Shown: positions 38,361 to 46,722 of the stretch, piece after piece
Layout: each line of letters starts with the position of its first letter
Numbering within the stretch: the stretch's first letter is position 1
Assembly: GCF_008369935.1 (NCBI RefSeq)
Contig: NZ_VTUZ01000021.1
Location: 1 to 64,000 of the forward strand
DNA length: 64,000 nt
Direction of reading: 5' to 3'
DNA from: Paraburkholderia panacisoli
GTDB taxonomy: Bacteria; Pseudomonadota; Gammaproteobacteria; Burkholderiales; Burkholderiaceae
The notes under the pieces: generated by a model
What the model saw: the letters and a program-made list of their open reading frames with translations, nothing else
The model's database searches: none
Told to the model about the DNA's origin: nothing
Program-made: the position numbers and the translations under genes

Positions 38361-39359
38361 TTACTTCTGCGAGCGCAACATCCGTGCGGCATCCAGCGCG
38401 AAATACGTCAGAACCCCGTCCGCGCCAGCCCGCTTGAACGCCAGCAACGATTCCATCATGACCTTGTCATGATCCAGCCAGCCGTTCTGCGCGGCCGCTT
38501 TCAGCATCGCGTATTCGCCGCTGACCTGGTACACGTAGGTCGGGAACTGGAACTCGTCCTTCACGCGACGGACGATGTCCAGATACGGCATGCCCGGCTT
38601 GACCATCACCATGTCCGCGCCTTCGTTGATGTCCGCTTGCACTTCGCGCAGCGCTTCATTCGAGTTGGCCGGGTCCATCTGATAGGTCATCTTGTTGCTC
38701 TTGCCGAGGTTCGTCGCGGAACCGACGGCATCGCGGAACGGGCCGTAGAACGCCGACGCGAACTTGGCCGCGTAAGCCATGATGCGCGTATGGATGTAAT
38801 CCTCGCTTTCGAGCATTTCGCGGATCGCGCCGATGCGGCCGTCCATCATGTCCGACGGTGCGACGATGTCGACGCCCGCCTCAGCCTGCGCACGCGCCTG
38901 GTCGACGAGGATCTCGACGGTCTCGTCGTTGATCACATACCCGGCTTCGTCGAGCACGCCGTCCTGGCCGTGACTCGTGTACGGATCGAGCGCGACGTCG
39001 GTGAGCACGCCCAGCTCGGGGAAATTCTTCTTCAGCTCGCGAACCGCGCGCGGGATCAGGCCGGCCGGATTGGTCGCCTCGCGGCCGTCGGGTGTCTTCA
39101 GCGACGGCTCGATCGCGGGGAACAGCGACAACACGGGCACGCCCAGTTCGACGCATTGCTCGGCGACGCCCATCAGCAGATCGACCGACACGCGTTCGAC
39201 GCTCGGCATCGACGGCACGGCTTGCCGCACGTTCGTGCCTTCGACGATGAACACGGGGTAGATCAGATCGTTGGTGGTGAGGATGTTTTCGCGCATCATG
39301 CGACGCGAGAAGTCGTCACGGCGCATGCGGCGCGGACGGTAGTGCGGGTAGAAGCTCAT
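38361..39359 (-). CDS. hemB: Delta-aminolevulinic acid dehydratase (porphobilinogen synthase)
   Basis: HemB condenses two 5-aminolevulinate molecules into porphobilinogen in haem synthesis. I chose the ATG at 39359 (MSFYPHYRPRRMRRDDFSRR, 332 residues) over one twelve codons upstream. The metal-site segment reads ALDPYTSHGQDG, with Asp instead of the Cys of the zinc enzymes, which points to the magnesium-dependent class. The active-site lysine region MVKPGMPYLDIV is present. Haem from this pathway feeds the nearby cytochrome genes, but it is a separate transcript. Confidence 0.96.
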   Translation of the reverse strand: MSFYPHYRPRRMRRDDFSRRMMRENILTTNDLIYPVFIVEGTNVRQAVPSMPSVERVSVDLLMGVAEQCVELGVPVLSLFPAIEPSLKTPDGREATNPAGLIPRAVRELKKNFPELGVLTDVALDPYTSHGQDGVLDEAGYVINDETVEILVDQARAQAEAGVDIVAPSDMMDGRIGAIREMLESEDYIHTRIMAYAAKFASAFYGPFRDAVGSATNLGKSNKMTYQMDPANSNEALREVQADINEGADMVMVKPGMPYLDIVRRVKDEFQFPTYVYQVSGEYAMLKAAAQNGWLDHDKVMMESLLAFKRAGADGVLTYFALDAARMLRSQK

Positions 39360-39433
39360 ATCGGATCGAAGCTCGTGGATGTGTGGAGTGGACAAGTAAG
39401 CCTGCCTCCGCTCCCGGAAACTTTTCGAGACAA

Positions 39434-39558
39434 TGGTATATCATACCGATCGAGCAAGGCGCCTTGCGCTGACCTCCCCGCTTCTCCTCCCTGAGCGGGT
39501 GCCTGTCGTTTTTTTCGATTAGGCTGTTTGACCCGCCGTTCGATCGGCGGGTTTTTTT
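39434..39558 (+). ncRNA. Candidate small RNA between hemB and engB
   Basis: No gene lies here on the plus strand, yet two terminator-like hairpins point that way. One is CCCGCT/AGCGGG (39477-39482 with 39494-39499), then seven T (39509-39515). The other is ACCCGCCG/CGGCGGGT (39531-39538 with 39545-39552), then eight T. The loop of the first holds CTCCTCCC, complementary to Shine-Dalgarno sequences. TGGTATAT at 39434-39441 may serve as an extended -10, and GCAAGGCGCCTTGC at 39454-39467 is a perfect palindrome. The evidence is structural only. Confidence 0.35.
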
Positions 39559-39560
39559 AT
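39531..39560 (+). terminator. Orphan plus-strand terminator
   Basis: A perfect 8-bp stem ACCCGCCG with CGGCGGGT around TTCGAT is followed by an unbroken T run. Both flanking genes (hemB, engB) are on the minus strand, and in that direction the hairpin has no T run. It must therefore end a plus-strand transcript or be fortuitous. Confidence 0.75.
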
Positions 39561-39607
39561 GGGGGCCGGAAATGGCGATTTCGCCTATCGAAGCCGGGCA
39601 GCCGCGC

Positions 39608-40261
39608 TTATTGCGCGGGGTCCGTATCGCCCTTTGCGTCGGGGATTAGCCAGCTTTCGATCAGTTCGTGCGCTTCGTCGATCCCGATGCGCTTGAGCGC
39701 CGAAAACAGTTGTGCACTCAGTTCGCCCTGGTAGCCGGCAGCGCGATATTCAGCGAGACCTTTCTGCGTGGCGCGCAACGCGTTCACGCACTCTTGGCGC
39801 GTCAATTTGTCGCATTTGGTCAGTAGCGCGTGAATCGGCTTGCCAGTCGGCGCGAACCACTCGATCATGCGCCGGTCCAGATCGGTCAACGGGCGGCGCG
39901 AGTCCATCATCAGAATCATGCCGCGCAGTTGCGAGCGCGATTGCAGGTAGGTGGACAGCAGTGCTTCCCAGTGAGCCTTGGCCGCGCCCGGCACTTCCGC
40001 GTAACCGTAGCCCGGCAGGTCAACCAGATGCGCGGTCGGCTCGTCGGCCTTGCCCACCGAAAAATAGTTGATGTGCTGCGTGCGTCCCGGCGTCTTACTG
40101 GCGAACGCCAGCCGCTTCTGATTGCACAGGATATTGATGGCCGTCGATTTGCCCGCGTTCGACCGTCCCGCGAAGGCGATCTCGGGTTGCGCGGTGGCCG
40201 GCAGATCGCGCAGGTGATTGACGGTCGTGAAAAAACGGGATTGGTGGAGCAGGAAGGACAT
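39608..40261 (-). CDS. engB: Ribosome biogenesis GTP-binding protein EngB (YihA/YsxC)
   Basis: EngB is an essential GTPase of late 50S assembly. I use the ATG at 40261 (MSFLLHQSRFFTTVNHLRDL, 217 residues); a longer frame to 40312 runs into the divergent promoter region. The G1 GRSNAGKS is near 32-39, G3 is DLPGYGYAEV, G4 is TKCDK and G5 includes SAL. It is transcribed divergently from the cytochrome c4 gene. Confidence 0.95.
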   Translation of the reverse strand: MSFLLHQSRFFTTVNHLRDLPATAQPEIAFAGRSNAGKSTAINILCNQKRLAFASKTPGRTQHINYFSVGKADEPTAHLVDLPGYGYAEVPGAAKAHWEALLSTYLQSRSQLRGMILMMDSRRPLTDLDRRMIEWFAPTGKPIHALLTKCDKLTRQECVNALRATQKGLAEYRAAGYQGELSAQLFSALKRIGIDEAHELIESWLIPDAKGDTDPAQ

Positions 40262-40342
40262 GATCAGGCCAGGATTCGAGACGCCGGGGAACCCGGAGTG
40301 GGGACGGGTCAAGCCCGACTGGCGTCTTAGCGATTAGCGAGT

Positions 40343-40354
40343 TATTGTACAATA
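40343..40354. promoter_or_regulatory. Palindromic TATTGTACAATA between engB and cytochrome c4
   Basis: This perfect 12-base palindrome lies in the 216-base divergent spacer. Read on either strand it offers TACAAT as a -10. For engB, a TTTTCA lies 16 bases upstream as -35 (minus strand, 40371-40366). For the cytochrome gene the -35 is weak. It could be an overlapping divergent promoter or an operator. Confidence 0.4.
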
Positions 40355-40477
40355 CGATGGTTTACTGAAAACCTGAGGGGGCCGGCCCGCGTGCCTTGGC
40401 GGCTCCTGGCGGTCACTCGGTCGCCGTCGTATTTTGCAAAACCTCTAAAATCCCACAAGACGAGACAGGGTGTGCGA

Positions 40478-41131
40478 ATGAATCGACTGAGCAAGACTCT
40501 GATGGTGCTTCATGTAGCGGCAGGTCTTTCAGGTTTGGCAATTCAGGCGCGAGCAGCAGAACCGGCAAAGCCGGACGTCAATCGGGGGCAGGCAATCGCG
40601 GTGCAGGTGTGTGCGTCATGTCACGGCGCAGACGGCAACAGTGCCGGCGGCGCGTATCCGAAGCTGGCGGGCCAGCATCCCGAGTATCTCGTCAAGCAGC
40701 TCAAGGACTTCAAGATTCAGCCGGGCGCAAAGCAGCCCGCGCGCAACAATGCGATCATGGCGGGCATGGCCGCGGCGCTCTCCGAACAGGACATGGTCAA
40801 CGTCGCTGCCTATTTCGCTGCGCAGACCCCGAAACCAGGCTATGCGCACAACAAGGACACCGTCGCGCTCGGCCAGAAGATTTATCGAGGCGGGGTCGCC
40901 GACAAGGGCGTGCCGGCGTGCGCCGCCTGCCACGGGCCGACTGGTCAGGGGATTCCGTCACAGTTCCCGCATCTGTCGGGGCAGTGGGCGGAGTATTCGG
41001 TGACGCAGCTGGCCGCGTTCACGCAAGGTCCGGGCGCGCGCAACAACAACGAGGCGATGCATGCCATTGCGTCGCGTCTGTCGGACAGCGAAATCAAAGC
41101 TGTGGCCGATTACATCGCGGGTTTGCGTTAA
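40478..41131 (+). CDS. Dihaem cytochrome c4
   Basis: Cytochrome c4 is a periplasmic or membrane-attached electron donor to terminal oxidases. From ATG 40478 the product has 217 residues with a signal peptide ending near ARAAEPA (residues 24-27). There are two haem c sites: Cys45-Ala-Ser-Cys48-His49 and Cys148-Ala-Ala-Cys151-His152. Methionines in NNAIMAGMA and NNEAMHAIA are likely sixth ligands. The upstream in-frame start at 40391 would put 29 residues before the signal peptide and is rejected. Its haem attachment would use ResB/CcsA encoded next. Confidence 0.94.
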   Translation: MNRLSKTLMVLHVAAGLSGLAIQARAAEPAKPDVNRGQAIAVQVCASCHGADGNSAGGAYPKLAGQHPEYLVKQLKDFKIQPGAKQPARNNAIMAGMAAALSEQDMVNVAAYFAAQTPKPGYAHNKDTVALGQKIYRGGVADKGVPACAACHGPTGQGIPSQFPHLSGQWAEYSVTQLAAFTQGPGARNNNEAMHAIASRLSDSEIKAVADYIAGLR

Positions 41132-41180
41132 GAGTCCGCGCGCAAGTGCAACCGGCCCCTCAAGGCCGGTACAAAACAAG

Positions 41181-41229
41181 AAAAGGGTGAGGGCGTCGCG
41201 AGTTCGACGGCCCTTCACCCTTTTTTGCT
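41181..41229 (+). terminator. Intrinsic terminator after cytochrome c4
   Basis: AAAAGGGTGAGGGC (from 41181) pairs with GCCCTTCACCCTTTT, with one bulged T, and a T run follows. It ends the cytochrome transcript, so resB, starting 18 bases later, needs its own promoter or read-through. Confidence 0.85.
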
Positions 41230-41246
41230 GTTCAGTCGGAGTATGA

Positions 41247-43469
41247 ATGAGCGTCACCACGTCGGGTTTGCAGTCGAAGTCGAGCAATCGCGTCATTCGC
41301 AGCGTCGTCGAAGTATTGAGTTCGATGCGTTTCGCGATTGCGCTGCTCGTGATTCTGTCGATCGCCAGCATCATCGGCACCGTCCTCACGCAGGACGATC
41401 CGTATCCCAACTACGTCAATCAGTTCGGCCCGTTCTGGGCGGACATCTTTCGCGCGCTGAGCCTGTACACGGTGTACAGCTCCTGGTGGTTCATGCTGAT
41501 TCTCGGCTTCCTGATGGTGTCGGTGTCGCTGTGCCTGATCCGCAATGCGCCTAAGATGCTCGCCGACGCGAAAAGCTGGAAGGACAAGGTCCGTGAAGGC
41601 AGCTTGCGTGCGTTCCACCACAAGGGTGACTTTGCGGTGCACGGCACGCGCGCGCACACCTCGGCGGTGCTCGCGAAACTCTCGGCCCGGCTCGGCTACA
41701 AGTTCGTCACGCGTGAGTCGGAAGGCGCCACGCTGATCGCCGCCAAGCGCGGCGCGTTGACCAAATTCGGCTACATCTCCGCTCACCTTGCGATCGTCGT
41801 GATCTGCGTCGGCGGCCTGCTCGACAGCAATTTGCCGATCAAGCTGCAAATGTGGCTGTTCGACAAATCGCCAATCCGCGCGAACACGGTGATCAACGAG
41901 ATTCCGCCGGAGCATCGCCTGTCGCAGTCGAACCCGACTTTCCGCGGCTATGCATGGGTGCCGGAAGGCCAGCATGTGTCGACGGCGATCCTGAACCAGC
42001 CGGACGGCTCGCTGATTCAGGACTTACCGTTCTCGATCGAACTGAACAAGTTCATCGTCGACTACTACTCGACCGGCATGCCGAAGCTGTTCGCGAGCGA
42101 CATCGTCGTGGTCGATCACAAGACGGGCGCGCGCGTGCCGGCGCGCGTCGAGGTGAACAAGCCGTTCGAATACGACGGCGTGTCGATTTATCAGTCGAGC
42201 TTCCAGGACGGCGGCTCGCAGATGCAGATGACCGCCTACCCGATGTCCGGTGGGAGCGCGAAGACCGCGCCGTTCGGCGGCACGATCGGCGGCAATGCGC
42301 CGCTTAGCACGGCCACGCCGCTCGCCGACGGCCAGACGGTCGAATTCACCGATTTCCGCGCGATCAACGTCGAAAATATCTCCAACGGCAGCGGACAGAC
42401 CGATGCCCGTGGCGTCGCCGCGCATCGCTCGCTGAAAGAAGCGTTCGACGAGCGCCTCGGCTCCGGCGCGAAGAGCTCGAAACCGCTCGATCTGCACAAC
42501 GTGGGTCCCTCGGTGCAGTACAAGGTGCGCGACAAGGACGGCCAGGCGCGCGAGTACAACAACTACATGCTGCCGGTGGACGTCGCGGGCGAGAAGATGT
42601 TCCTTGCCGGCATGCGCTTGAATCCGGACGATCCGTTCCGCTACCTGCGTATTCCCGCCGACAGTGGCGGCACAGTCAAGGAATGGATGAACCTGCGCGC
42701 CACGCTCGAAGATCCGGCGATGCGCGCGGCGGCCGCACACCGTTTCGCGCAGCGCTCGGTGCCGGGTTCGAATGCCGAACTGCAACAGCATCTCGAAGAA
42801 AGCGCGCTGCGTGTGCTGACCCTTTTTGCAGGCGCGGACAGCAGCACCAAACTGCCGAACGGCCAGGTGCTCGGCGGATTCCAGGCGATTGCCGGCTTTA
42901 TCGACCATTCGGTGCCGAAAGGCGAGCAGGAGAAGGCTGCGGGCCTGCTGCTGCGGATGCTGGAAGGCGCGACGTGGGATCTGTGGCAACTGTCCCGCCA
43001 GCGGCTCGGCGAGCCCGACGCGCAGGCGAACGCGGAGGCGAGCCGCTTCGTCCAAAGCTCGATCAATGCGATATCCGACAGCTTTTTGTATGGATCGCCG
43101 GTTTACTTGCAGCTTGACTCCTTCAAGCAGGTGCAAGCTTCGGTATTTCAGTTGACGCGCGCGCCGGGCAAAAAAGTCGTGTATCTTGGCAGCTTGCTTC
43201 TCGTATTGGGCATCTTTTCGATGTTCTACGTGCGCGAACGGCGTCTCTGGTTCTGGCTTAAAGACACCGATCACGGCACGCATGTCGTCATGGCGATGTC
43301 GAGTGCGCGCAAAACGCTCGATTTCGAAAAAGAGTTCGTTCAGACGCGCGACGCCGTTGGCGCCGCGCTGGGCGCGAAGCTCATCGAAGCAGCCGACGCC
43401 GCCGGCGCCTCCAGCAAGCCCGGCAATGCTGGCGGACCGTCCGCAAGCTCACAAGATTCGACCCGATAA
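41247..43469 (+). CDS. resB: Cytochrome c biogenesis protein ResB (Ccs1)
   Basis: ResB is the membrane partner of CcsA in System II cytochrome c maturation, holding apocytochrome near haem. The 740-residue protein has hydrophobic segments near residues 27-47, 78-98 and 174-194. A large periplasmic domain follows, then a final segment near 640-660 (VVYLGSLLLVLGIFSMFYV). The length is normal for the beta-proteobacterial form. CGGAGT precedes the ATG at 41247. ccsA starts four bases after its stop. Confidence 0.93.
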   Translation: MSVTTSGLQSKSSNRVIRSVVEVLSSMRFAIALLVILSIASIIGTVLTQDDPYPNYVNQFGPFWADIFRALSLYTVYSSWWFMLILGFLMVSVSLCLIRNAPKMLADAKSWKDKVREGSLRAFHHKGDFAVHGTRAHTSAVLAKLSARLGYKFVTRESEGATLIAAKRGALTKFGYISAHLAIVVICVGGLLDSNLPIKLQMWLFDKSPIRANTVINEIPPEHRLSQSNPTFRGYAWVPEGQHVSTAILNQPDGSLIQDLPFSIELNKFIVDYYSTGMPKLFASDIVVVDHKTGARVPARVEVNKPFEYDGVSIYQSSFQDGGSQMQMTAYPMSGGSAKTAPFGGTIGGNAPLSTATPLADGQTVEFTDFRAINVENISNGSGQTDARGVAAHRSLKEAFDERLGSGAKSSKPLDLHNVGPSVQYKVRDKDGQAREYNNYMLPVDVAGEKMFLAGMRLNPDDPFRYLRIPADSGGTVKEWMNLRATLEDPAMRAAAAHRFAQRSVPGSNAELQQHLEESALRVLTLFAGADSSTKLPNGQVLGGFQAIAGFIDHSVPKGEQEKAAGLLLRMLEGATWDLWQLSRQRLGEPDAQANAEASRFVQSSINAISDSFLYGSPVYLQLDSFKQVQASVFQLTRAPGKKVVYLGSLLLVLGIFSMFYVRERRLWFWLKDTDHGTHVVMAMSSARKTLDFEKEFVQTRDAVGAALGAKLIEAADAAGASSKPGNAGGPSASSQDSTR

Positions 43470-43473
43470 GATC

Positions 43474-44679
43474 ATGGACTTGACTCAGGTTTCTTCATCC
43501 TCACCCTCGCGGCCCGACAAATCGTTCGCCAGCGAGATGCTCAACGTCGCGCAGTACGACGAGCGGCCGTTTCTGAAGAGGCTCGGCATCGTCGACTGGC
43601 TGTTCGCCGTGGCGATGGTCGCGGGCGCCGGGTTTGCGCTGTCGCGCTACTACCCGTTCATGAACTACTACGACAAGCTGGTGCTGGTGTGCGCGGTGCC
43701 GGTGTTCGTCGTTCTAGGCTGGCGCTGGAAGCCGGTGCGTCCGTTGATGGTGGGAATCGCGGCGCTGTCGCTGCTGGCGATCCAGATCTACCACGGCGAT
43801 CTCAGCCGCGCGGATAACGCGTTCTTCCTCAAGTATTTCCTGTCGAGCCAATCCGCGATTCTGTGGATGAGCGCGCTCTTCGTGTTCGCCACCGTGTTCT
43901 ACTGGATCGGCCTCGTGTCGCGCTCGCCGACCGGCGCGGCGATCGGCTCCAAGATGACGTGGGCCGCGGTGGTGATGGGCTTCGTCGGCATGATGGTGCG
44001 CTGGTACGAGTCGTACCTGATCGGCGCGGACGTCGGCCATATTCCCATCTCGAACCTGTACGAAGTGTTCGTGCTGTTCAGCCTGATTACCGCGCTGTTC
44101 TATCTGTACTACGAGCAGCACTACAACACCCGCGCGCTCGGCGCGTTCGTGCTGCTGGTGATCAGCGCCGCCGTCGGCTTCCTGATGTGGTACTCGGTCG
44201 CGCGCGACGCGCAGCAGATCCAGCCGCTGGTTCCCGCGCTGCAAAGCTGGTGGATGAAGATTCACGTGCCGGCAAACTTCATCGGCTATGGCAGCTTTGC
44301 GCTGTCGGCAATGGTCGGCGTCGCGTATCTGGCGAAAGAGCGTGGCATGCTGGTGGACCGCCTGCCGGCGCTCGACGTGCTCGACGACCTGATGTACAAG
44401 TCGATCGCCGTCGGCTTCGCGTTCTTCACGATCGCAACGATTCTCGGCGCGCTGTGGGCTGCGGAAGCATGGGGCGGCTACTGGAGCTGGGACCCGAAGG
44501 AAACCTGGGCGCTGATCGTCTGGCTGAACTACGCGGCCTGGCTGCACATGCGTCTGATGAAGGGGCTGCGCGGCGCGGTCGCGGCATGGTGGGCGCTGAC
44601 CGGCCTGCTCGTGACGACCTTCGCTTTCCTCGGTGTCAACATGTTCCTGTCGGGGCTGCATAGCTACGGCAAGCTGTAA
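43474..44679 (+). CDS. ccsA: Cytochrome c synthase subunit CcsA (ResC/CcsB)
   Basis: CcsA exports and presents haem for attachment to CxxCH motifs. I chose ATG 43474 (MDLTQVSSSSPSRPDKSFAS, 401 residues), four bases after resB. The longer frame from 43186 lies inside resB. About eight membrane segments are visible. The haem-handling WWD motif reads GGYWSWDPKETWALIVWLNY near residue 330. Conserved histidines flank it, including the one in NYAAWLHMRL. A strong terminator follows. Confidence 0.95.
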   Translation: MDLTQVSSSSPSRPDKSFASEMLNVAQYDERPFLKRLGIVDWLFAVAMVAGAGFALSRYYPFMNYYDKLVLVCAVPVFVVLGWRWKPVRPLMVGIAALSLLAIQIYHGDLSRADNAFFLKYFLSSQSAILWMSALFVFATVFYWIGLVSRSPTGAAIGSKMTWAAVVMGFVGMMVRWYESYLIGADVGHIPISNLYEVFVLFSLITALFYLYYEQHYNTRALGAFVLLVISAAVGFLMWYSVARDAQQIQPLVPALQSWWMKIHVPANFIGYGSFALSAMVGVAYLAKERGMLVDRLPALDVLDDLMYKSIAVGFAFFTIATILGALWAAEAWGGYWSWDPKETWALIVWLNYAAWLHMRLMKGLRGAVAAWWALTGLLVTTFAFLGVNMFLSGLHSYGKL

Positions 44680-44705
44680 GATCCGCCGTTCTGGCCCGAC
44701 CAAGA

Positions 44706-44738
44706 ACCGCCGTGTGCTTTGCACCGGCGGTTTTTTTA
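44706..44738 (+). terminator. Intrinsic terminator of resB-ccsA
   Basis: ACCGCCG (44706-44712) pairs with CGGCGGT (44725-44731) and GTGC with GCAC inside, with one bulged T. Seven T residues follow. It is 26 bases after ccsA. Confidence 0.9.
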
Positions 44739-44752
44739 TAGCTGGTGGAATA

Positions 44753-44781
44753 TTGGCTGCATCCAATGTGTTCGTTATGAG
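44753..44781 (+). promoter_or_regulatory. Candidate msrPQ promoter
   Basis: TTGGCT (44753-44758) and TATGAG (44776-44781) are 17 bases apart. They lie between the ccsA terminator and msrP, giving a leader of about 90 bases. Both hexamers are imperfect. Confidence 0.4.
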
Positions 44782-44876
44782 GGTACCTATGGATGACTGG
44801 ACGAACGCCAGGACGAGCGATCATCAATATGGCCGCGTCGGATACACAAACCGATGGGCCGGCAAGGAGCAGCACG

Positions 44877-45872
44877 ATGTGGATCAAGCGAAGTGACAGA
44901 AGGCGACTCGTCGGCGACGACATCGCGCGCAGCGAAATCACGCCGCAGCGCGTTTTCGAGAACCGGCGGCGCGTATTGCAAGCGGCCGGCGCGGCGGCGC
45001 TCGGCGGTTTGATCGGCGGGAGCGGCGAGGCGCTGGCGGCCTACACGTCGCCGGACCCGAAGGCGCAGAAACTGGCGGCGAAGACCAACACCAATTTTGT
45101 CGCGCTCGATAGGATCACGCCATTCAAGGACATCACAACATACAACAACTTCTACGAGTTCGGCACCGACAAGAGCGATCCCGCGCATAACGCGGGGACG
45201 TTGCGGCCGCATCCGTGGAAGGTGAGCGTCGAGGGTGAGATCAAGAATCCGAAGGTGTACGACATCGACGAACTGCTGAAGCTCGCTCCGCTCGAAGAGC
45301 GTGTGTACCGGCTGCGCTGTGTCGAAGGATGGTCGATGGTGATTCCGTGGATCGGCGTGCCGCTGTCGGAGTTGATCAAGCGCGTGCAGCCGACCGGCAA
45401 TGCCAAATACGTGCAGTTCATCACGTTGGCCGATCCGTCGCAAATGCCGGGCCTTTCGACGCCCGTGCTCGACTGGCCGTATTCCGAAGGGCTGCGCATG
45501 GACGAAGCGATGAACCCGCTGACGCTGCTGACGATGGGGCTCTACGGCCAGGTGCTGCCCAATCAGAACGGCGCGCCGGTGCGCGTCGTTGTGCCGTGGA
45601 AATATGGATTCAAGAGCGCGAAGTCGCTGGTGAAGATCCGCTTTCTCGACAAGCAGCCGCCGACCAGCTGGAACACATATGCGTCGAATGAATACGGCTT
45701 CTATTCGAACGTGAATCCGAACGTCGATCATCCGCGCTGGAGCCAGGCAACCGAACGGCGCATCGGCGAAGACGGCTTCTTCACGCCCAAGCGCAAAACG
45801 CTGATGTTCAACGGCTACGGCGATCAGGTTGCGTCGCTTTATCAGGGCATGGATCTGAAGAAGAATTTCTGA
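44877..45872 (+). CDS. msrP: Protein-methionine-sulfoxide reductase catalytic subunit MsrP (YedY)
   Basis: MsrP is the periplasmic molybdenum enzyme that reduces methionine sulfoxide in envelope proteins. I chose ATG 44877 behind AAGGAG (331 residues); an upstream frame from 44793 adds 28 unconserved residues. The Tat signal NRRRVLQAAGAAALGG lies near residues 30-45. The molybdenum ligand is Cys148 in RLRCVEGWSM. It is followed by msrQ, nine bases later. Confidence 0.95.
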   Translation: MWIKRSDRRRLVGDDIARSEITPQRVFENRRRVLQAAGAAALGGLIGGSGEALAAYTSPDPKAQKLAAKTNTNFVALDRITPFKDITTYNNFYEFGTDKSDPAHNAGTLRPHPWKVSVEGEIKNPKVYDIDELLKLAPLEERVYRLRCVEGWSMVIPWIGVPLSELIKRVQPTGNAKYVQFITLADPSQMPGLSTPVLDWPYSEGLRMDEAMNPLTLLTMGLYGQVLPNQNGAPVRVVVPWKYGFKSAKSLVKIRFLDKQPPTSWNTYASNEYGFYSNVNPNVDHPRWSQATERRIGEDGFFTPKRKTLMFNGYGDQVASLYQGMDLKKNF

Positions 45873-45881
45873 GGCACGTTG

Positions 45882-46598
45882 ATGGCTTCCGATACACAAC
45901 CCGTTGTCCAGCCAAGGCGCACGATGCCGCGAGGGCAGGATTCCGCGCCCTCAGCGCCAGCGACGGCAACCGCAAACAAACGTGCCGCGGGCGGCGCGCG
46001 TTGGATTGCGCCCGCCAAAATCGCGGTGTTTATCGCGGCGTGGTATCCGCTCGCGCGCATCGTGTTGTTCGGCGTGACCGACCGGCTCGGTGCGAATCCG
46101 ATCGAGTTCATCACACGCTCGACCGGTCTGTGGACGCTCGTGTTTCTCTGCATCACGCTGGCCGTCACGCCGTTGCGTCGATTCACCGGTGTCGCCGCGT
46201 TCGTGCGTTTTCGCCGCATGCTCGGGCTCTACACGTTCTTCTACGCGACGCTGCATTTCACCACTTACCTCTGGTTCGACAAGTGGTTCGACGCGGCGGC
46301 CATTCTGAAGGACATTGGCAAGCGCCCGTTCATCACCGTGGGCTTCGCGGCTTTCGTGTTGCTGATCGCGCTGGCCGCGACGTCACCGCGCGCGATGGTG
46401 CGCAAGCTCGGCCGCCGCTGGCAGACGTTGCATCGCGCGATCTATGCGATCGGTGCGCTGGCGATCCTGCACTTCTGGTGGATGAAGGCGGGCAAGCACG
46501 ATTTGCTGCTGCCGAAGATCTATGGCGCGATTATGGTGGCGTTGCTGGGGTGGCGACTGATCGTATGGCTGCGTGAGCGAAGATTGAAGCCGCGATGA
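45882..46598 (+). CDS. msrQ: Haem-binding membrane subunit MsrQ (YedZ)
   Basis: MsrQ is the haem b membrane partner that passes quinol electrons to MsrP. The 238-residue protein starts at ATG 45882; the TTG just before it is less likely. After a hydrophilic N-terminus of about 45 residues there are six hydrophobic segments. The histidines expected to bind haem are in FFYATLHFTTYLWFD, LHRAIYAIGALAILHFWWMK. It is the second gene of the msrPQ operon. Confidence 0.94.
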   Translation: MASDTQPVVQPRRTMPRGQDSAPSAPATATANKRAAGGARWIAPAKIAVFIAAWYPLARIVLFGVTDRLGANPIEFITRSTGLWTLVFLCITLAVTPLRRFTGVAAFVRFRRMLGLYTFFYATLHFTTYLWFDKWFDAAAILKDIGKRPFITVGFAAFVLLIALAATSPRAMVRKLGRRWQTLHRAIYAIGALAILHFWWMKAGKHDLLLPKIYGAIMVALLGWRLIVWLRERRLKPR

Positions 46599-46643
46599 GG
46601 AGTGTCGCGTGCGCCGGTGCGAAGCAACGCGCGTAAATAGAAG

Positions 46644-46685
46644 AAGGCGATGCCGCGGTTCACACCACGGCATCGCCTTTTTTTC
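46644..46685 (+). terminator. Terminator between msrQ and lysA
   Basis: A perfect 12-bp stem AAGGCGATGCCG (46644-46655) with CGGCATCGCCTT (46668-46679), then a T run. It ends msrPQ. Read on the minus strand the tail is only CTTCTATTT, so it may also serve lysA, less efficiently. Confidence 0.88.
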
Positions 46686-46722
46686 GTGCTGCCCAAGGAG
46701 CCTTTTGCGTAGGCGCTAACGT

